The position numbers and the translations under genes were made by a program. DNA of 16,211 nt from a bacterium (GTDB lineage: Bacteria; Babelota; Babeliae; Babelales; RVW-14): the NCBI GenBank assembly GCA_023249935.1, contig JAHFBQ010000029.1:1-16211 (forward strand), read 5' to 3'. The notes beneath the pieces were generated by a model, which was not told where the DNA came from, did no database searches, and saw only the letters and a list, made by a program, of their open reading frames with translations. Of this stretch, positions 7,205 to 14,966 are shown one piece after another; position 1 is the first letter of the stretch; each line of letters opens with the position of its first letter.

Positions 7205-8461
7205 GTGAGTACAATCATCATTGTTGGAGCATCTGCTGCAGGCATAGCAGCATGTGGTAAGTTACGCGAATTTAATCATTCAGCACGCATCATCTGTCTT
7301 ACTAAGGAGCGTGAGATGCCGTACAATCGCTGTCTCATAGCCGATTTTCTCGGCGGCAGCCGTACGCAAACACAAGTCCACACCAAGGGTGAGCAATTTT
7401 TTGTTGATAACAATATTGAGCTCATGCTGGACTGCGAGGTGATCAGCATGAATGTGGATGCAAAAACGGTAATGTTACACAACGGTACTACGTTGTCATA
7501 TGATGCACTGCTTATTGCCACCGGTCGATCAGCATTTGTACCTTCAGATCTTGTCATCCCAGGCATGAGCTTTGTCACCCCGGACTTAGATCCGGGGCGG
7601 GATCCAATCAACAGCCCACCCATTTTTCCTTTTTATGACTTGAGTCACGCACAAAACATTTTAGAGTTCATTGATGGCCGCCCAAACCTGCATGCGCTCG
7701 TTGTTGGCGGTGGGATTTCTGGGCTTGAATGTGCTGATGCACTCATCCAGCGCGGTGTAAAAATCACGATGATTGAACGTGGTCAACATCTTTTGCCACG
7801 ACAGATGGATGAAGGGGGTGCGCAATTTTTGCAAAATCTCATGAGCAGCCAAGGCGTCACTGTTTATTGCAGCACGACGATTAAAGAAATAGAAAAAAAG
7901 AACAAGCACAACGTTGCTCTCAATAACAATAAATCTCTCGAAGTCGACCTCATTATTGCTGCTACCGGCGGACGACAGAACTTGCAATTCGCTCAAGAAG
8001 CCGGCATTAACTGTGACGAATTTGGTATCATTGTCGATCAATATCAAGCAACCAATTTTGATGAAATTTATGCAGCTGGCGATGTGTGCAGCGTCAATGA
8101 TCTACTCACCGGAAAACCAACCAGTAGCACGCTCTGGCCCGATGCAGTTGCGCAAGGTCTCTCGGCGGCACACAGCATTGCTCTCTATTTGCTTACTAGC
8201 GATGAACATGCTCGCTTACCAAGCAAACCCTACGCCGGCACACTCAACATCACCAGCACTAATATTTTTGGCACTACATTGGTTACCGGTGGGGATTTTG
8301 GAGCTCTTGAAAACGTAGAAACACTCACCAAACAGGAAGACGGTTTTTACCATTGCCTCTACGTTAAAGATGGCATTTTGCAAGGCTTTGTCATGGTTGG
8401 CAACGTCACCGGCGTTGGGCAACTGCGCAAGGCTATGATCGATAAAACTAGAATTGTTTGA
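7205..8461 (+). CDS. NAD(P)H/FAD-dependent oxidoreductase (NirB/NADH-oxidase-like)
   Basis: The GTG start follows the upstream stop by two bases, with AGGGAGAG at 7188-7195, so translation is coupled. Residues 4-14 (IIIVGASAAGI) bind the FAD ADP part. ATGR at 105-108 and VVGGGISGLE at 166-175 mark the second dinucleotide site for NAD(P)H, and YAAGDVCSV at 289-297 is the C-terminal FAD motif. This is the two-dinucleotide-binding fold shared by NirB N-terminal domains, rubredoxin reductases and CoA-disulfide or NADH oxidases. Cys43 in YNRCLIADFLGG sits where the redox-active Cys of CoA-disulfide reductase and NADH oxidase lies, six residues before GG, which may be meaningful. Residues about 117-135 are an in-frame insertion derived from a palindromic repeat. 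The electron acceptor is unknown; the neighbouring lipoprotein suggests a redox partner role, but this protein has no export signal. Confidence 0.9.
   Translation: MSTIIIVGASAAGIAACGKLREFNHSARIICLTKEREMPYNRCLIADFLGGSRTQTQVHTKGEQFFVDNNIELMLDCEVISMNVDAKTVMLHNGTTLSYDALLIATGRSAFVPSDLVIPGMSFVTPDLDPGRDPINSPPIFPFYDLSHAQNILEFIDGRPNLHALVVGGGISGLECADALIQRGVKITMIERGQHLLPRQMDEGGAQFLQNLMSSQGVTVYCSTTIKEIEKKNKHNVALNNNKSLEVDLIIAATGGRQNLQFAQEAGINCDEFGIIVDQYQATNFDEIYAAGDVCSVNDLLTGKPTSSTLWPDAVAQGLSAAHSIALYLLTSDEHARLPSKPYAGTLNITSTNIFGTTLVTGGDFGALENVETLTKQEDGFYHCLYVKDGILQGFVMVGNVTGVGQLRKAMIDKTRIV
7553..7609 (+). repeat. Palindromic element inside the oxidoreductase gene
   Basis: CCCCGGA (7578-7584) and TCCGGGG (7591-7597) form a 7-bp stem, preceded by GTCA and followed by CGGGATCCA, the plan shared with the intergenic copies. 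It is read in frame and adds roughly residues 117-135, just after the conserved ATGR segment, where related enzymes have only a short link before the next helix. The left edge may include a second partial copy (GTCATCCC at 7553-7560). Confidence 0.7.
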
Positions 8462-8462
8462 G

Positions 8463-8505
8463 AAAGTATGGCCGACGAAATACTATTTCGTCGGCCATAC
8501 TTTTT
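8463..8505 (+). terminator. Strong Rho-independent terminator
   Basis: An uninterrupted 18-bp stem (8463-8480 with 8486-8503) with a 5-base loop TACTA, ending in a run of T (8501-8505). It closes the MEMO-AMMECR1/oxidoreductase operon two bases after its stop codon. Confidence 0.95.
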
Positions 8506-8600
8506 AAGCTATTCCGAATAGGTCAAAAGTCTCATAGCCAAAAATGTAAAAATATTTTATATCTAAGCGGTGTTTGTGGTTGGTACCAGTTCTTTTTGTT

Positions 8601-8606
8601 GAAAGG
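8601..8606 (+). promoter_or_regulatory. Ribosome binding site that fixes the aminotransferase start
   Basis: GAAAGG lies six bases before the ATG at 8613. The frame is open back to a TTG at 8574, but those 13 extra residues are unlike the family and have no ribosome binding site of their own. Confidence 0.7.
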
Positions 8607-8612
8607 CTGCAC

Positions 8613-9758
8613 ATGCTTGAAATTCCGCTATCTGGAATCAAAAAAATCGAAGAGATAGCGCAAAGTTCTAACGAGTATATTTCACTATCGCAGGGCTCTA
8701 TCAAGGTTGGCGGGATTCCGCAACAGGTCAAGATGTATGTGCAGGGGCTATTGAATAGCGACAAGACGGACTACTACGAGAGTTGCTGGGGACTGAGGGT
8801 TTTACGTGAGAAAATAGCACAAACCATTGGTGCGCGTTATGGCGTTTCCTTGCATGTTAATCAGGTTTTGCCAACACATGGTTGCATCGGGGGGTTGTCG
8901 CTTGTGTATCTCACGTTGCTCAACCCTGGCGATGAGGTTATTATTCCTGAACCTGCTTACCCAGCCTACAATATCTTGGCACAAGCTTCGCGCTGTGAAG
9001 TTAAGTATGTCTCGTGCCTGGTTCCTGGCACCAAAAGTAACTGGTTACTGGATGTTGATGCAATCAAAAAGGCGATCACGCCAAAAACCAAGCTCATGGT
9101 ATTTTCCAACCCATCTAATCCGACTGGTAACATTATTCCACCACACACCCTTGAAGAAATTATTAAGCTGTGCGACGAGCGTGGTATCTACCTTGTTATA
9201 GATGAAGCGTATCGTGAATATGTTTTTGAGGGCGATTATACTACTGGTATTACCTTCCTTAAGAAGTCAAAATTTGTGATTTCGGCTAATTCGTTCTCCA
9301 AGAGCATGGCGATGAGTGGCTGGCGAGTTGGTTACCTGCTTGTTGATGAGCATCTTACGCGACCTCTTGCTGGCATGCAAGATGCGTTGCTCAACTGCCT
9401 GAACAACACGGCTCAGTATGCAGCAATGTATGCACTTGATCACCAGGACTTAACCAGAGATATGTACTTAAAAGTGCTGCACAACCGTGATTATGCGCTT
9501 GAAAAGTTGAGGCCGTTGATTGAGGCCGGTATCTTCTCGGTCCAAAAACCTATGGGCGGATTCTTTCTTTTCTTGCGTACGCAGTTTGAAGATGGTACCG
9601 ATTTGTGCATGGATATTCTGCATAATGCTAAGGTTGGTTTGATTCCTGGCAAGACTTTTGGACCGAGTGGTGCGCCGTTTATTCGTTTATGCTATGCGCG
9701 TGACCCAGATGTTCTAGAAGAAGGAATCAAACGTATTGTTGCGCATTTTACTAAGTAA
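8613..9758 (+). CDS. Class I/II PLP-dependent aminotransferase
   Basis: The 381-residue protein has the full set of fold-type I aminotransferase residues: Lys230 in SFSKSMAMSGWR for the PLP Schiff base, Asn169 in SNPSNPTG, Asp197 and Tyr200 in IDEAY, Arg238 in the GWRVG phosphate-binding motif, and Arg358 in PFIRLCYA for the substrate carboxylate. YYESCWGLRVLREKIA near residue 54 and PEPAYPAYN at 112-120 fit the AspC/aromatic subgroup. It should be a cytoplasmic enzyme moving an amino group between an amino acid and a 2-oxo acid. Substrate cannot be read from sequence: aspartate, aromatic amino acids or alanine are all possible. murC starts 16 bases downstream with no terminator, so the two are probably cotranscribed; supply of an amino acid for the cell wall is a possible link but not shown. 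Confidence 0.92.
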   Translation: MLEIPLSGIKKIEEIAQSSNEYISLSQGSIKVGGIPQQVKMYVQGLLNSDKTDYYESCWGLRVLREKIAQTIGARYGVSLHVNQVLPTHGCIGGLSLVYLTLLNPGDEVIIPEPAYPAYNILAQASRCEVKYVSCLVPGTKSNWLLDVDAIKKAITPKTKLMVFSNPSNPTGNIIPPHTLEEIIKLCDERGIYLVIDEAYREYVFEGDYTTGITFLKKSKFVISANSFSKSMAMSGWRVGYLLVDEHLTRPLAGMQDALLNCLNNTAQYAAMYALDHQDLTRDMYLKVLHNRDYALEKLRPLIEAGIFSVQKPMGGFFLFLRTQFEDGTDLCMDILHNAKVGLIPGKTFGPSGAPFIRLCYARDPDVLEEGIKRIVAHFTK

Positions 9759-9774
9759 CTCGGCGGGATTTTTC

Positions 9775-11181
9775 ATGTACAAAGGGCGAGAACATATTCA
9801 TTTTATGGGAATTGGCGGCATAGGCATGAGCGGTATTGCGGAGATCTTGCGGCTGCAAGGGTATGTAGTTTCGGGGTGCGATTCATCAACTAAGACAAAA
9901 ACGGTTGAACATTTACAGGTGATTGGATGCTCTGTTTATGAAGGGCATCATGCCGATCACATTGGTGCGGCTGATGTGCTTGTGTTCTCATCAGCTATCA
10001 GCAAGGAAAGTGCAGAGCTACAGGCAGCATTAGTAAAAGGTATTCCAGTAATAACGCGTGCGATTATGCTTGCTGAACTTATGAGAACTAAGTACAGCAT
10101 TGCTGTGTCTGGTGCGCATGGAAAAACAACGACCACGTCTCTTATCTCTCATATTTTGATTGAGAGTCAGCGTAACCCAACAGTAATCATTGGGGGTGTG
10201 CTTAAAAATATAGCTAACAATGCCAAGCTTGGAGAAAGTGATTTACTCATCGCTGAGGCGGATGAGAGCGACCGTTCACTCCTGTATCTCAATCCAACGA
10301 TGGCGGTGGTGACCAATATTGATGCTGAGCATCTTGATACCTACAAAGATATTGAAGATATCAAGACCACCTTTAAAAACTTTTTGGCTCGACTGCCATT
10401 TTATGGCAAGGCGATTGTGTGTATCGATGATCCGCATGTACAGGCAATTCTGCCATTACCTCACATCAGCACCGTGAAATATGGTTTTAGTACCAAAGCT
10501 GATGTGATTGGTGACATCGTAGAGCTGACGAAGACACAAGGGATCTTTAAGGTGTATGCAACTGATGCCGTAACCAAACAAAAAACACTACTTGGGCAGG
10601 TAACGCTCAATATTCCTGGCGAACACAACGTACAGAATGCACTTGCGGCCATCGCGGTATGCCTTGAACTTGAAGTGCCATTTGAGCTGATTAAGCAGGC
10701 ATTGTCGACTATTCGAGGCATTGAACGCCGCTTTGAATTTAAGGGCAATTTTAATGATGCGGAAGTATTTGATGATTACGGGCATCATCCAACAGAAATT
10801 CGCAAGACATTTGCTGTAGCAAAAAATTGTAAAAGCAAAAAATTACGGGTGGTTTTCCAGCCACATCGCTTTACCAGGACCGAAAAGCTGTGGGATGATT
10901 TTGTAGAGCTTTTTGCCAAATCAGATGAGCTTTTTGATGTCGATGAGCTTTTTATTACTGACATCTATCCTGCGAGTGAGCCACCCATTCCAAACATTAC
11001 GAGTGAGCGATTAGTTGAAGCGATCAAAATAAAAAATCCTCATCTCAAAATCTATTATCAGCCTTCACATGAGGTTATCACAGAGCACTTTAAGCAGGCT
11101 CTTGCGCCAGGCGATCTATTGCTTACCGTGGGTGCTGGTAGGGCTTATCAAATTGGTGAAGTACTTGTGAAGCAGCGTTGA
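9775..11181 (+). CDS. murC: UDP-N-acetylmuramate--L-alanine ligase
   Basis: MurC adds L-Ala to UDP-MurNAc using ATP, the first step of the peptidoglycan stem peptide, in the cytoplasm. Residues 8-20 (IHFMGIGGIGMSG) are the UDP-binding Rossmann loop, 113-121 (GAHGKTTTT) is the ATP P-loop with Lys117, EADESD at 161-166 and TNIDAEHLD at 180-188 are central-domain motifs, and DDYGHHPTE at 333-341, FQPHRFTR at 361-368 and TDIYPASEPP at 395-404 mark the C-terminal domain. The length of 468 residues is normal. I use the ATG at 9775 because it gives the typical short N-terminus; a weak GGCGGGA lies ahead of it. The longer frame from TTG at 9736 would overlap the aminotransferase. An 18-bp tandem duplication adds six residues at about 385-394 (DELF-DV-DELF). 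The presence of murC implies the organism makes peptidoglycan precursors. Confidence 0.97.
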   Translation: MYKGREHIHFMGIGGIGMSGIAEILRLQGYVVSGCDSSTKTKTVEHLQVIGCSVYEGHHADHIGAADVLVFSSAISKESAELQAALVKGIPVITRAIMLAELMRTKYSIAVSGAHGKTTTTSLISHILIESQRNPTVIIGGVLKNIANNAKLGESDLLIAEADESDRSLLYLNPTMAVVTNIDAEHLDTYKDIEDIKTTFKNFLARLPFYGKAIVCIDDPHVQAILPLPHISTVKYGFSTKADVIGDIVELTKTQGIFKVYATDAVTKQKTLLGQVTLNIPGEHNVQNALAAIAVCLELEVPFELIKQALSTIRGIERRFEFKGNFNDAEVFDDYGHHPTEIRKTFAVAKNCKSKKLRVVFQPHRFTRTEKLWDDFVELFAKSDELFDVDELFITDIYPASEPPIPNITSERLVEAIKIKNPHLKIYYQPSHEVITEHFKQALAPGDLLLTVGAGRAYQIGEVLVKQR

Positions 11182-11206
11182 CAAACTGTCGAGCTTGGGC
11201 AATGAT
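11178..11206 (+). promoter_or_regulatory. Sigma-70 promoter of the beta-barrel gene
   Basis: TTGACA at 11178-11183 is a perfect -35 box and overlaps the murC stop codon. AATGAT at 11201-11206, 17 bp further on, matches the -10 consensus at four of six positions. It would start a transcript near 11213, giving a leader of about 40 bases before the ATG at 11254. Confidence 0.55.
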
Positions 11207-11239
11207 GATCGACGTTGTTGGTTAATAATTTACTATGCA

Positions 11240-11245
11240 AAAGGA
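11240..11245 (+). promoter_or_regulatory. Ribosome binding site that fixes the beta-barrel protein start
   Basis: AAAGGA lies eight bases before the ATG at 11254. The frame is open back to a TTG at 11215, but starting there would place the predicted promoter start inside the first codons and add a non-signal extension. The ATG gives a clean signal peptide. Confidence 0.65.
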
Positions 11246-11253
11246 TGCAGCGT

Positions 11254-13482
11254 ATGCAAACAAAACAGTTGCAAACCGTACTTTCCAAGGTGGCGACCGC
11301 TACCGCATTTGCGTTATTTGCGCTTGCGCCATTGAATGTGGTGTCTGCGGATGATCAAAAATTACAATCAGTTCAAGCTTCACAGCAAGACATGCTTGAG
11401 TTTTTGGATAAACACAGCACCGCACCAAGCGAATTTGAAACAAAGACAATCAAGCTTGGTTATAACGACGATGAGCAAGCTCTTTTTAGTAAAGAGCTGT
11501 ATCGTAAAAAAGGTAAGCCAAGAAAAGCTGTAACAAAAGTGGTCAAAGGTAGTGCTGTTGAAGGGCAAAAAGATGCAGAGAAGCCTGCGCTGACCATCGA
11601 CAGGGGTGATGTGGCGTTCACTTTTGGTGGTGCGACAAAAATAGAACATTATTTTCAACGTAATGCTTCGTTCTTAAACCGCAGCCTTCCTGATGAAGCG
11701 GAGTATTTTAAAAACACTTTCGATCTTTCTACCGATTTTGCTTACGGTGAGAAACGTTTTGGTCATAAAGCGATAGAAGCCTACGTGGGCATTATGCACA
11801 AAGGTGTATGGGGCAAGAACGGTCTGATTACCGACACAAGTAACCCGACGTCGTTTAAGTTGAGCGAAACCAATACTTACTTTGGGGATCATACCCACCA
11901 AAATGGTCGTCCATTTGTTTGGATAAAAGAAGGATGGTTACGTTTTAGCTTGAATGCAATTGCTGATGCAAAGAGCGAGAGTGTTCACTACGTAAAACTT
12001 GGTTGGTTTCCGTTTAGTCTCGGTCGCGGGATTTCTCTGGGGGCTTATTTTGGTCTTAATCGCGAACTACTCGGCCTTTACAGCTACTATGAAGAAAAAT
12101 GTGCGCCAGGCATCAACGTTGGTGGCGATATCGTTAAAGATACTATTGCCTACGATTTATACTGGTCACGCTTCGAAGAACGCAATAGAGATTTGCGTGA
12201 TACCGCCGGGGTAGTACGTCTTGCTCGTACGCCGCAGCCTGCACGTACGTGGCGTGGACTTGGAAAAGATAATGACGTGTTGGCAGCTCGTCTTAAGGTC
12301 AAACCAGTTAAGAATGACAATGGTTCGTTGGAAGTTGAGCCGTACATCATGTACAACACGGCACCAGATCAACAATTAGACATCTTAGCAGACTCTGACA
12401 CAAAGCTTGGCACTGTAGGTCTTGCTGTAGAACAGTCATATAAAAACTTTGAGTGGGGCGGAGAAATTGCAAGTAACTTTGGTAAAACCACGGTGTTTGC
12501 TATCGATCAGAACTCAACAGAAGTGTACTCAGATCTTAATGGTAAGCTTGGTGAACGTTATACCAAGGTTGTGCGCTATGATGCTGCTGCGGTAGATGGC
12601 CGTACAACTACAAAAGCTGATCGCAATGCTGCTATTGATACCGCTACAATTGTTGGTGGAGTTGCTCCTATCAAGCAATTGACGTATCTAAATCCAAATG
12701 CGCATGCTCCTGTCAATGGCGGTGCTTTTGATGTTATTAGTGCCAAAGATCGTTTCCGTGCTGGCTATGAGAACAAATTTGGCGGCTGGATGGGCGTGAT
12801 CGATGCGGCTTATAATTTTAAAGATCATAACGCGAAGCTGGCATGTGGTATTGGGTATGCTTCTGGTGATCAAGATCCAGATATTAATCAAACAAATAAA
12901 ACGTACAAAGGCTTTGTTGGCGTGAATGAACTTTACAGCGGCAAACGCGTACTCAGTGTATTGGTTCTAGATGAACGCAAGTTACAGCGTCCATCAGTTA
13001 TTGGTATTACTACCAATCCTAATGGTACAAAGACAATGGACGAGTCGGCTGCTGATATATCATTCAGCGATTTGGTTTTTGGCGGTGTAAGTGCGATGTG
13101 GAAACCACATGCCTTGGGCAAAAACTGGCAGATCAATCCAAACGGGATCATGTTCTGGAAAGCATATAAAGACAACAAGCCGATTTTATCAGCTGATGGT
13201 CGTACCGCGATTCTTTCAGATGATAAAGCAAGCACTTTCATGGGTACAGAGCTGAATTTACTAACCAAGGTAGAGTTGCTTAAAGACTTTAACTTGTTTG
13301 CTAACTTTGCTGTCTTCGTTCCTGGTCAATACTTTAGAGACTTTACAGGTGTTGACGTTGGTGGAAAGAAGTTTGTAAGAGCAGTGGCTGATGATACTGC
13401 GCAGGACCCAGACTTTAAAGAATTCCGTCTTGCTGCAAACCCTGCATTTCATGCTAACGTAGGGCTTAGCTACAAGTTCTAA
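11254..13482 (+). CDS. Outer-membrane beta-barrel protein, alginate-export/porin-like
   Basis: The 742-residue protein starts with a Sec signal peptide (residues 1-32, likely cleavage VSA-D). A polar region at 33-115 with a short helical stretch and a basic, Lys-rich linker precedes the barrel. From about 118 to the end the sequence alternates hydrophobic and polar residues in many short strands rich in Gly, Tyr and Phe, such as FVWIKEGWLRFSL, VHYVKLGWFPF and ACGIGYASGD. The last residues GLSYKF end in Phe, the signal used by the Bam machinery. Near 660-695 a segment (TFMGTELNLL...FVPGQYF) resembles the C-terminal part of alginate-export-type (AlgE/OprD-related) barrels. The role is probably passage of a small solute or a polymer, but the substrate is unknown. 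It has its own promoter and a strong terminator. Confidence 0.85.
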   Translation: MQTKQLQTVLSKVATATAFALFALAPLNVVSADDQKLQSVQASQQDMLEFLDKHSTAPSEFETKTIKLGYNDDEQALFSKELYRKKGKPRKAVTKVVKGSAVEGQKDAEKPALTIDRGDVAFTFGGATKIEHYFQRNASFLNRSLPDEAEYFKNTFDLSTDFAYGEKRFGHKAIEAYVGIMHKGVWGKNGLITDTSNPTSFKLSETNTYFGDHTHQNGRPFVWIKEGWLRFSLNAIADAKSESVHYVKLGWFPFSLGRGISLGAYFGLNRELLGLYSYYEEKCAPGINVGGDIVKDTIAYDLYWSRFEERNRDLRDTAGVVRLARTPQPARTWRGLGKDNDVLAARLKVKPVKNDNGSLEVEPYIMYNTAPDQQLDILADSDTKLGTVGLAVEQSYKNFEWGGEIASNFGKTTVFAIDQNSTEVYSDLNGKLGERYTKVVRYDAAAVDGRTTTKADRNAAIDTATIVGGVAPIKQLTYLNPNAHAPVNGGAFDVISAKDRFRAGYENKFGGWMGVIDAAYNFKDHNAKLACGIGYASGDQDPDINQTNKTYKGFVGVNELYSGKRVLSVLVLDERKLQRPSVIGITTNPNGTKTMDESAADISFSDLVFGGVSAMWKPHALGKNWQINPNGIMFWKAYKDNKPILSADGRTAILSDDKASTFMGTELNLLTKVELLKDFNLFANFAVFVPGQYFRDFTGVDVGGKKFVRAVADDTAQDPDFKEFRLAANPAFHANVGLSYKF

Positions 13483-13505
13483 TGTTCGTCTAGTAGATGA
13501 AAAAC

Positions 13506-13543
13506 AACCGGGCCGAGGAAGAATTTCCTCGGCCCGGTTTCGT
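13506..13543. terminator. Bidirectional terminator between convergent genes
   Basis: A 15-bp perfect stem (13506-13520 with 13525-13539), loop GAAT, with TTCGTTTC to the right and, read on the minus strand, a T-rich GTTTTTC tail. It ends the beta-barrel gene and, from the other side, the minus-strand gene whose stop lies at 13546. Confidence 0.92.
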
Positions 13544-13545
13544 TT

Positions 13546-14790
13546 CTATCGAACTGCTGAACCCAGGTTTATATACGATAGCTGTTGTTCATCAGCCCAC
13601 ACTAAATTCTCCGCTATTTTCTTGGTGATTGGTTTGCGTAATTGTTTGACATGAATCTTCAAATTATCCGGTAATTGGTGAGCCCCGATGCCCCAACCAT
13701 GGAGCTTTCCAGGCAGTGCTACAAAATAGAGCTCATTAAAACTCATAAGCAGCTCTTCATTTTTTTTGAGTACAAAATCTTTCAGTTCTGCTTGGCGGCG
13801 TTCAAAGGTGATTCTTCCTTTACGTGTATCATTCTCAAAAACATCCCATGTCACCGTGTCTGCTGGTACAGTTATCTGATCGCCCGTCGCAATTGATGTA
13901 CTGAAAAGCTCTCCAGGTGTAACCTGAGCTCGCTTCATAGTTACTTGTTTTTCTGGGAATGAAAAATGCAGTTCATCACCCTGACCATAGGTGTCTCCTT
14001 CGCCGCGCAAAAGCCACTGCCATGCATGGGCATAATATTTATCTTGCGAGCCTTGTAGGTATGGATCGATGATGCGTAGGTTGTAAATGCCATTGGCCAT
14101 GAGTTGATAAATATCGCTACCGCCTGCCACATATACGATGGTCTTGCCTTTTTTGGCGGCGTGCTTGAGGCGCTTGAGTGTATCTTCATGCCAATAAATC
14201 CATCCCGTACCAGCTAGTTTTTGCCACAAGCTTGCATACAAGAAACGGCCCAGCGGCTTGGTTTCTTCTTGTTGCATCATGGTGCAAAAACGAGGAAAAG
14301 TTTTTGGTGAAAAACAAAATTCAAAAAACCGATTTGCTATGCCAAATTCCCGCTTAGACGATTGTTTTGTTTGATCAGCGAATAGCGTGTTGAACAGGCC
14401 AACATAGCGAGCAACAACATCTTGGAAATCATTGTCGTTATCTAAGGCGTTGACTGAATTGCCAGCAATGCCTGCCTTTTGGAGTCGAGTAAGAAAATCA
14501 GATGTAGAGGTTGCTGCAAGGCGGCGCATTGAGGTGATTTTTTTTGCATCCAAGTTGCCATTTTTATTGCCAGCGATGTTAAGTAGTTGCGTTTTAAATG
14601 GTCCTGTGTGTTCAGCAAAGGCAAGAGACGATTGATCTACCTTGATATCTTTATTTTGAATATCAGCAAGACATCGTTGATAGTAACTTTGCTCGGTGAT
14701 CCAACTGCTGAACAACTCGTTTGCCTGCTTGATCTCGCTTAAAAGTGGTGTTGAGCTGATGAGTGATAAGAATAAAAATAATTTTTTCAT
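13546..14790 (-). CDS. Secreted protein of unknown function with a Rossmann-like motif
   Basis: 414 residues. AAAGGA (14803-14798) lies seven bases before the ATG. Residues 1-18 are a Sec signal peptide (KK, a Phe/Leu-rich core, likely cleavage LLS-E). I do not recognise the family by name. Residues 213-245 read as a beta-strand, a Gly-rich loop (VYVAGGSD), a helix (IYQLMANGIY) and a second strand ending in an acid (LRIIDPYL, Asp242), the plan of the SAM-binding part of class I methyltransferases. A methyltransferase outside the cytoplasm would be odd, since SAM is not known there, so this may be a reused fold. Before it, residues 20-200 are helix-rich with a Cys pair at 159 and 169. After it, 270-330 is strand-rich. 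It shares a terminator with the opposing barrel gene. Confidence 0.8.
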   Translation of the reverse strand: MKKLFLFLSLISSTPLLSEIKQANELFSSWITEQSYYQRCLADIQNKDIKVDQSSLAFAEHTGPFKTQLLNIAGNKNGNLDAKKITSMRRLAATSTSDFLTRLQKAGIAGNSVNALDNDNDFQDVVARYVGLFNTLFADQTKQSSKREFGIANRFFEFCFSPKTFPRFCTMMQQEETKPLGRFLYASLWQKLAGTGWIYWHEDTLKRLKHAAKKGKTIVYVAGGSDIYQLMANGIYNLRIIDPYLQGSQDKYYAHAWQWLLRGEGDTYGQGDELHFSFPEKQVTMKRAQVTPGELFSTSIATGDQITVPADTVTWDVFENDTRKGRITFERRQAELKDFVLKKNEELLMSFNELYFVALPGKLHGWGIGAHQLPDNLKIHVKQLRKPITKKIAENLVWADEQQLSYINLGSAVR

Positions 14791-14966
14791 GGGGTGATCC
14801 TTTCATCTTGACATGATCTTTCAATAAGCATGGAGAAGAATGCAATCATTTGGCATGATTCATTGCAGCTTCTCAAGTTGCCAAAATGAATGATGATGAA
14901 GGATTTTGTATCATTACGCTTAGTAAGACGTAGAAAAATCTACTGAAGGGCGAAGTAATTGAAGGA

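Noticed and set aside
5526..8461. Apparent C-over-G skew of the plus strand compared with 8613-13482, suggesting an inverted segment
   Set aside because: Hand counts of sample lines are inconsistent: 6001-6060 and 8221-8280 are C-rich, but 7681-7740 is G-rich. A full skew plot would be needed.
14820..14880. Weak inverted repeat (AATCAT, ATGATT) upstream of the 14790 gene as an operator
   Set aside because: The stem is only 6 bp with A/T-rich arms, which is common by chance in such spacers.
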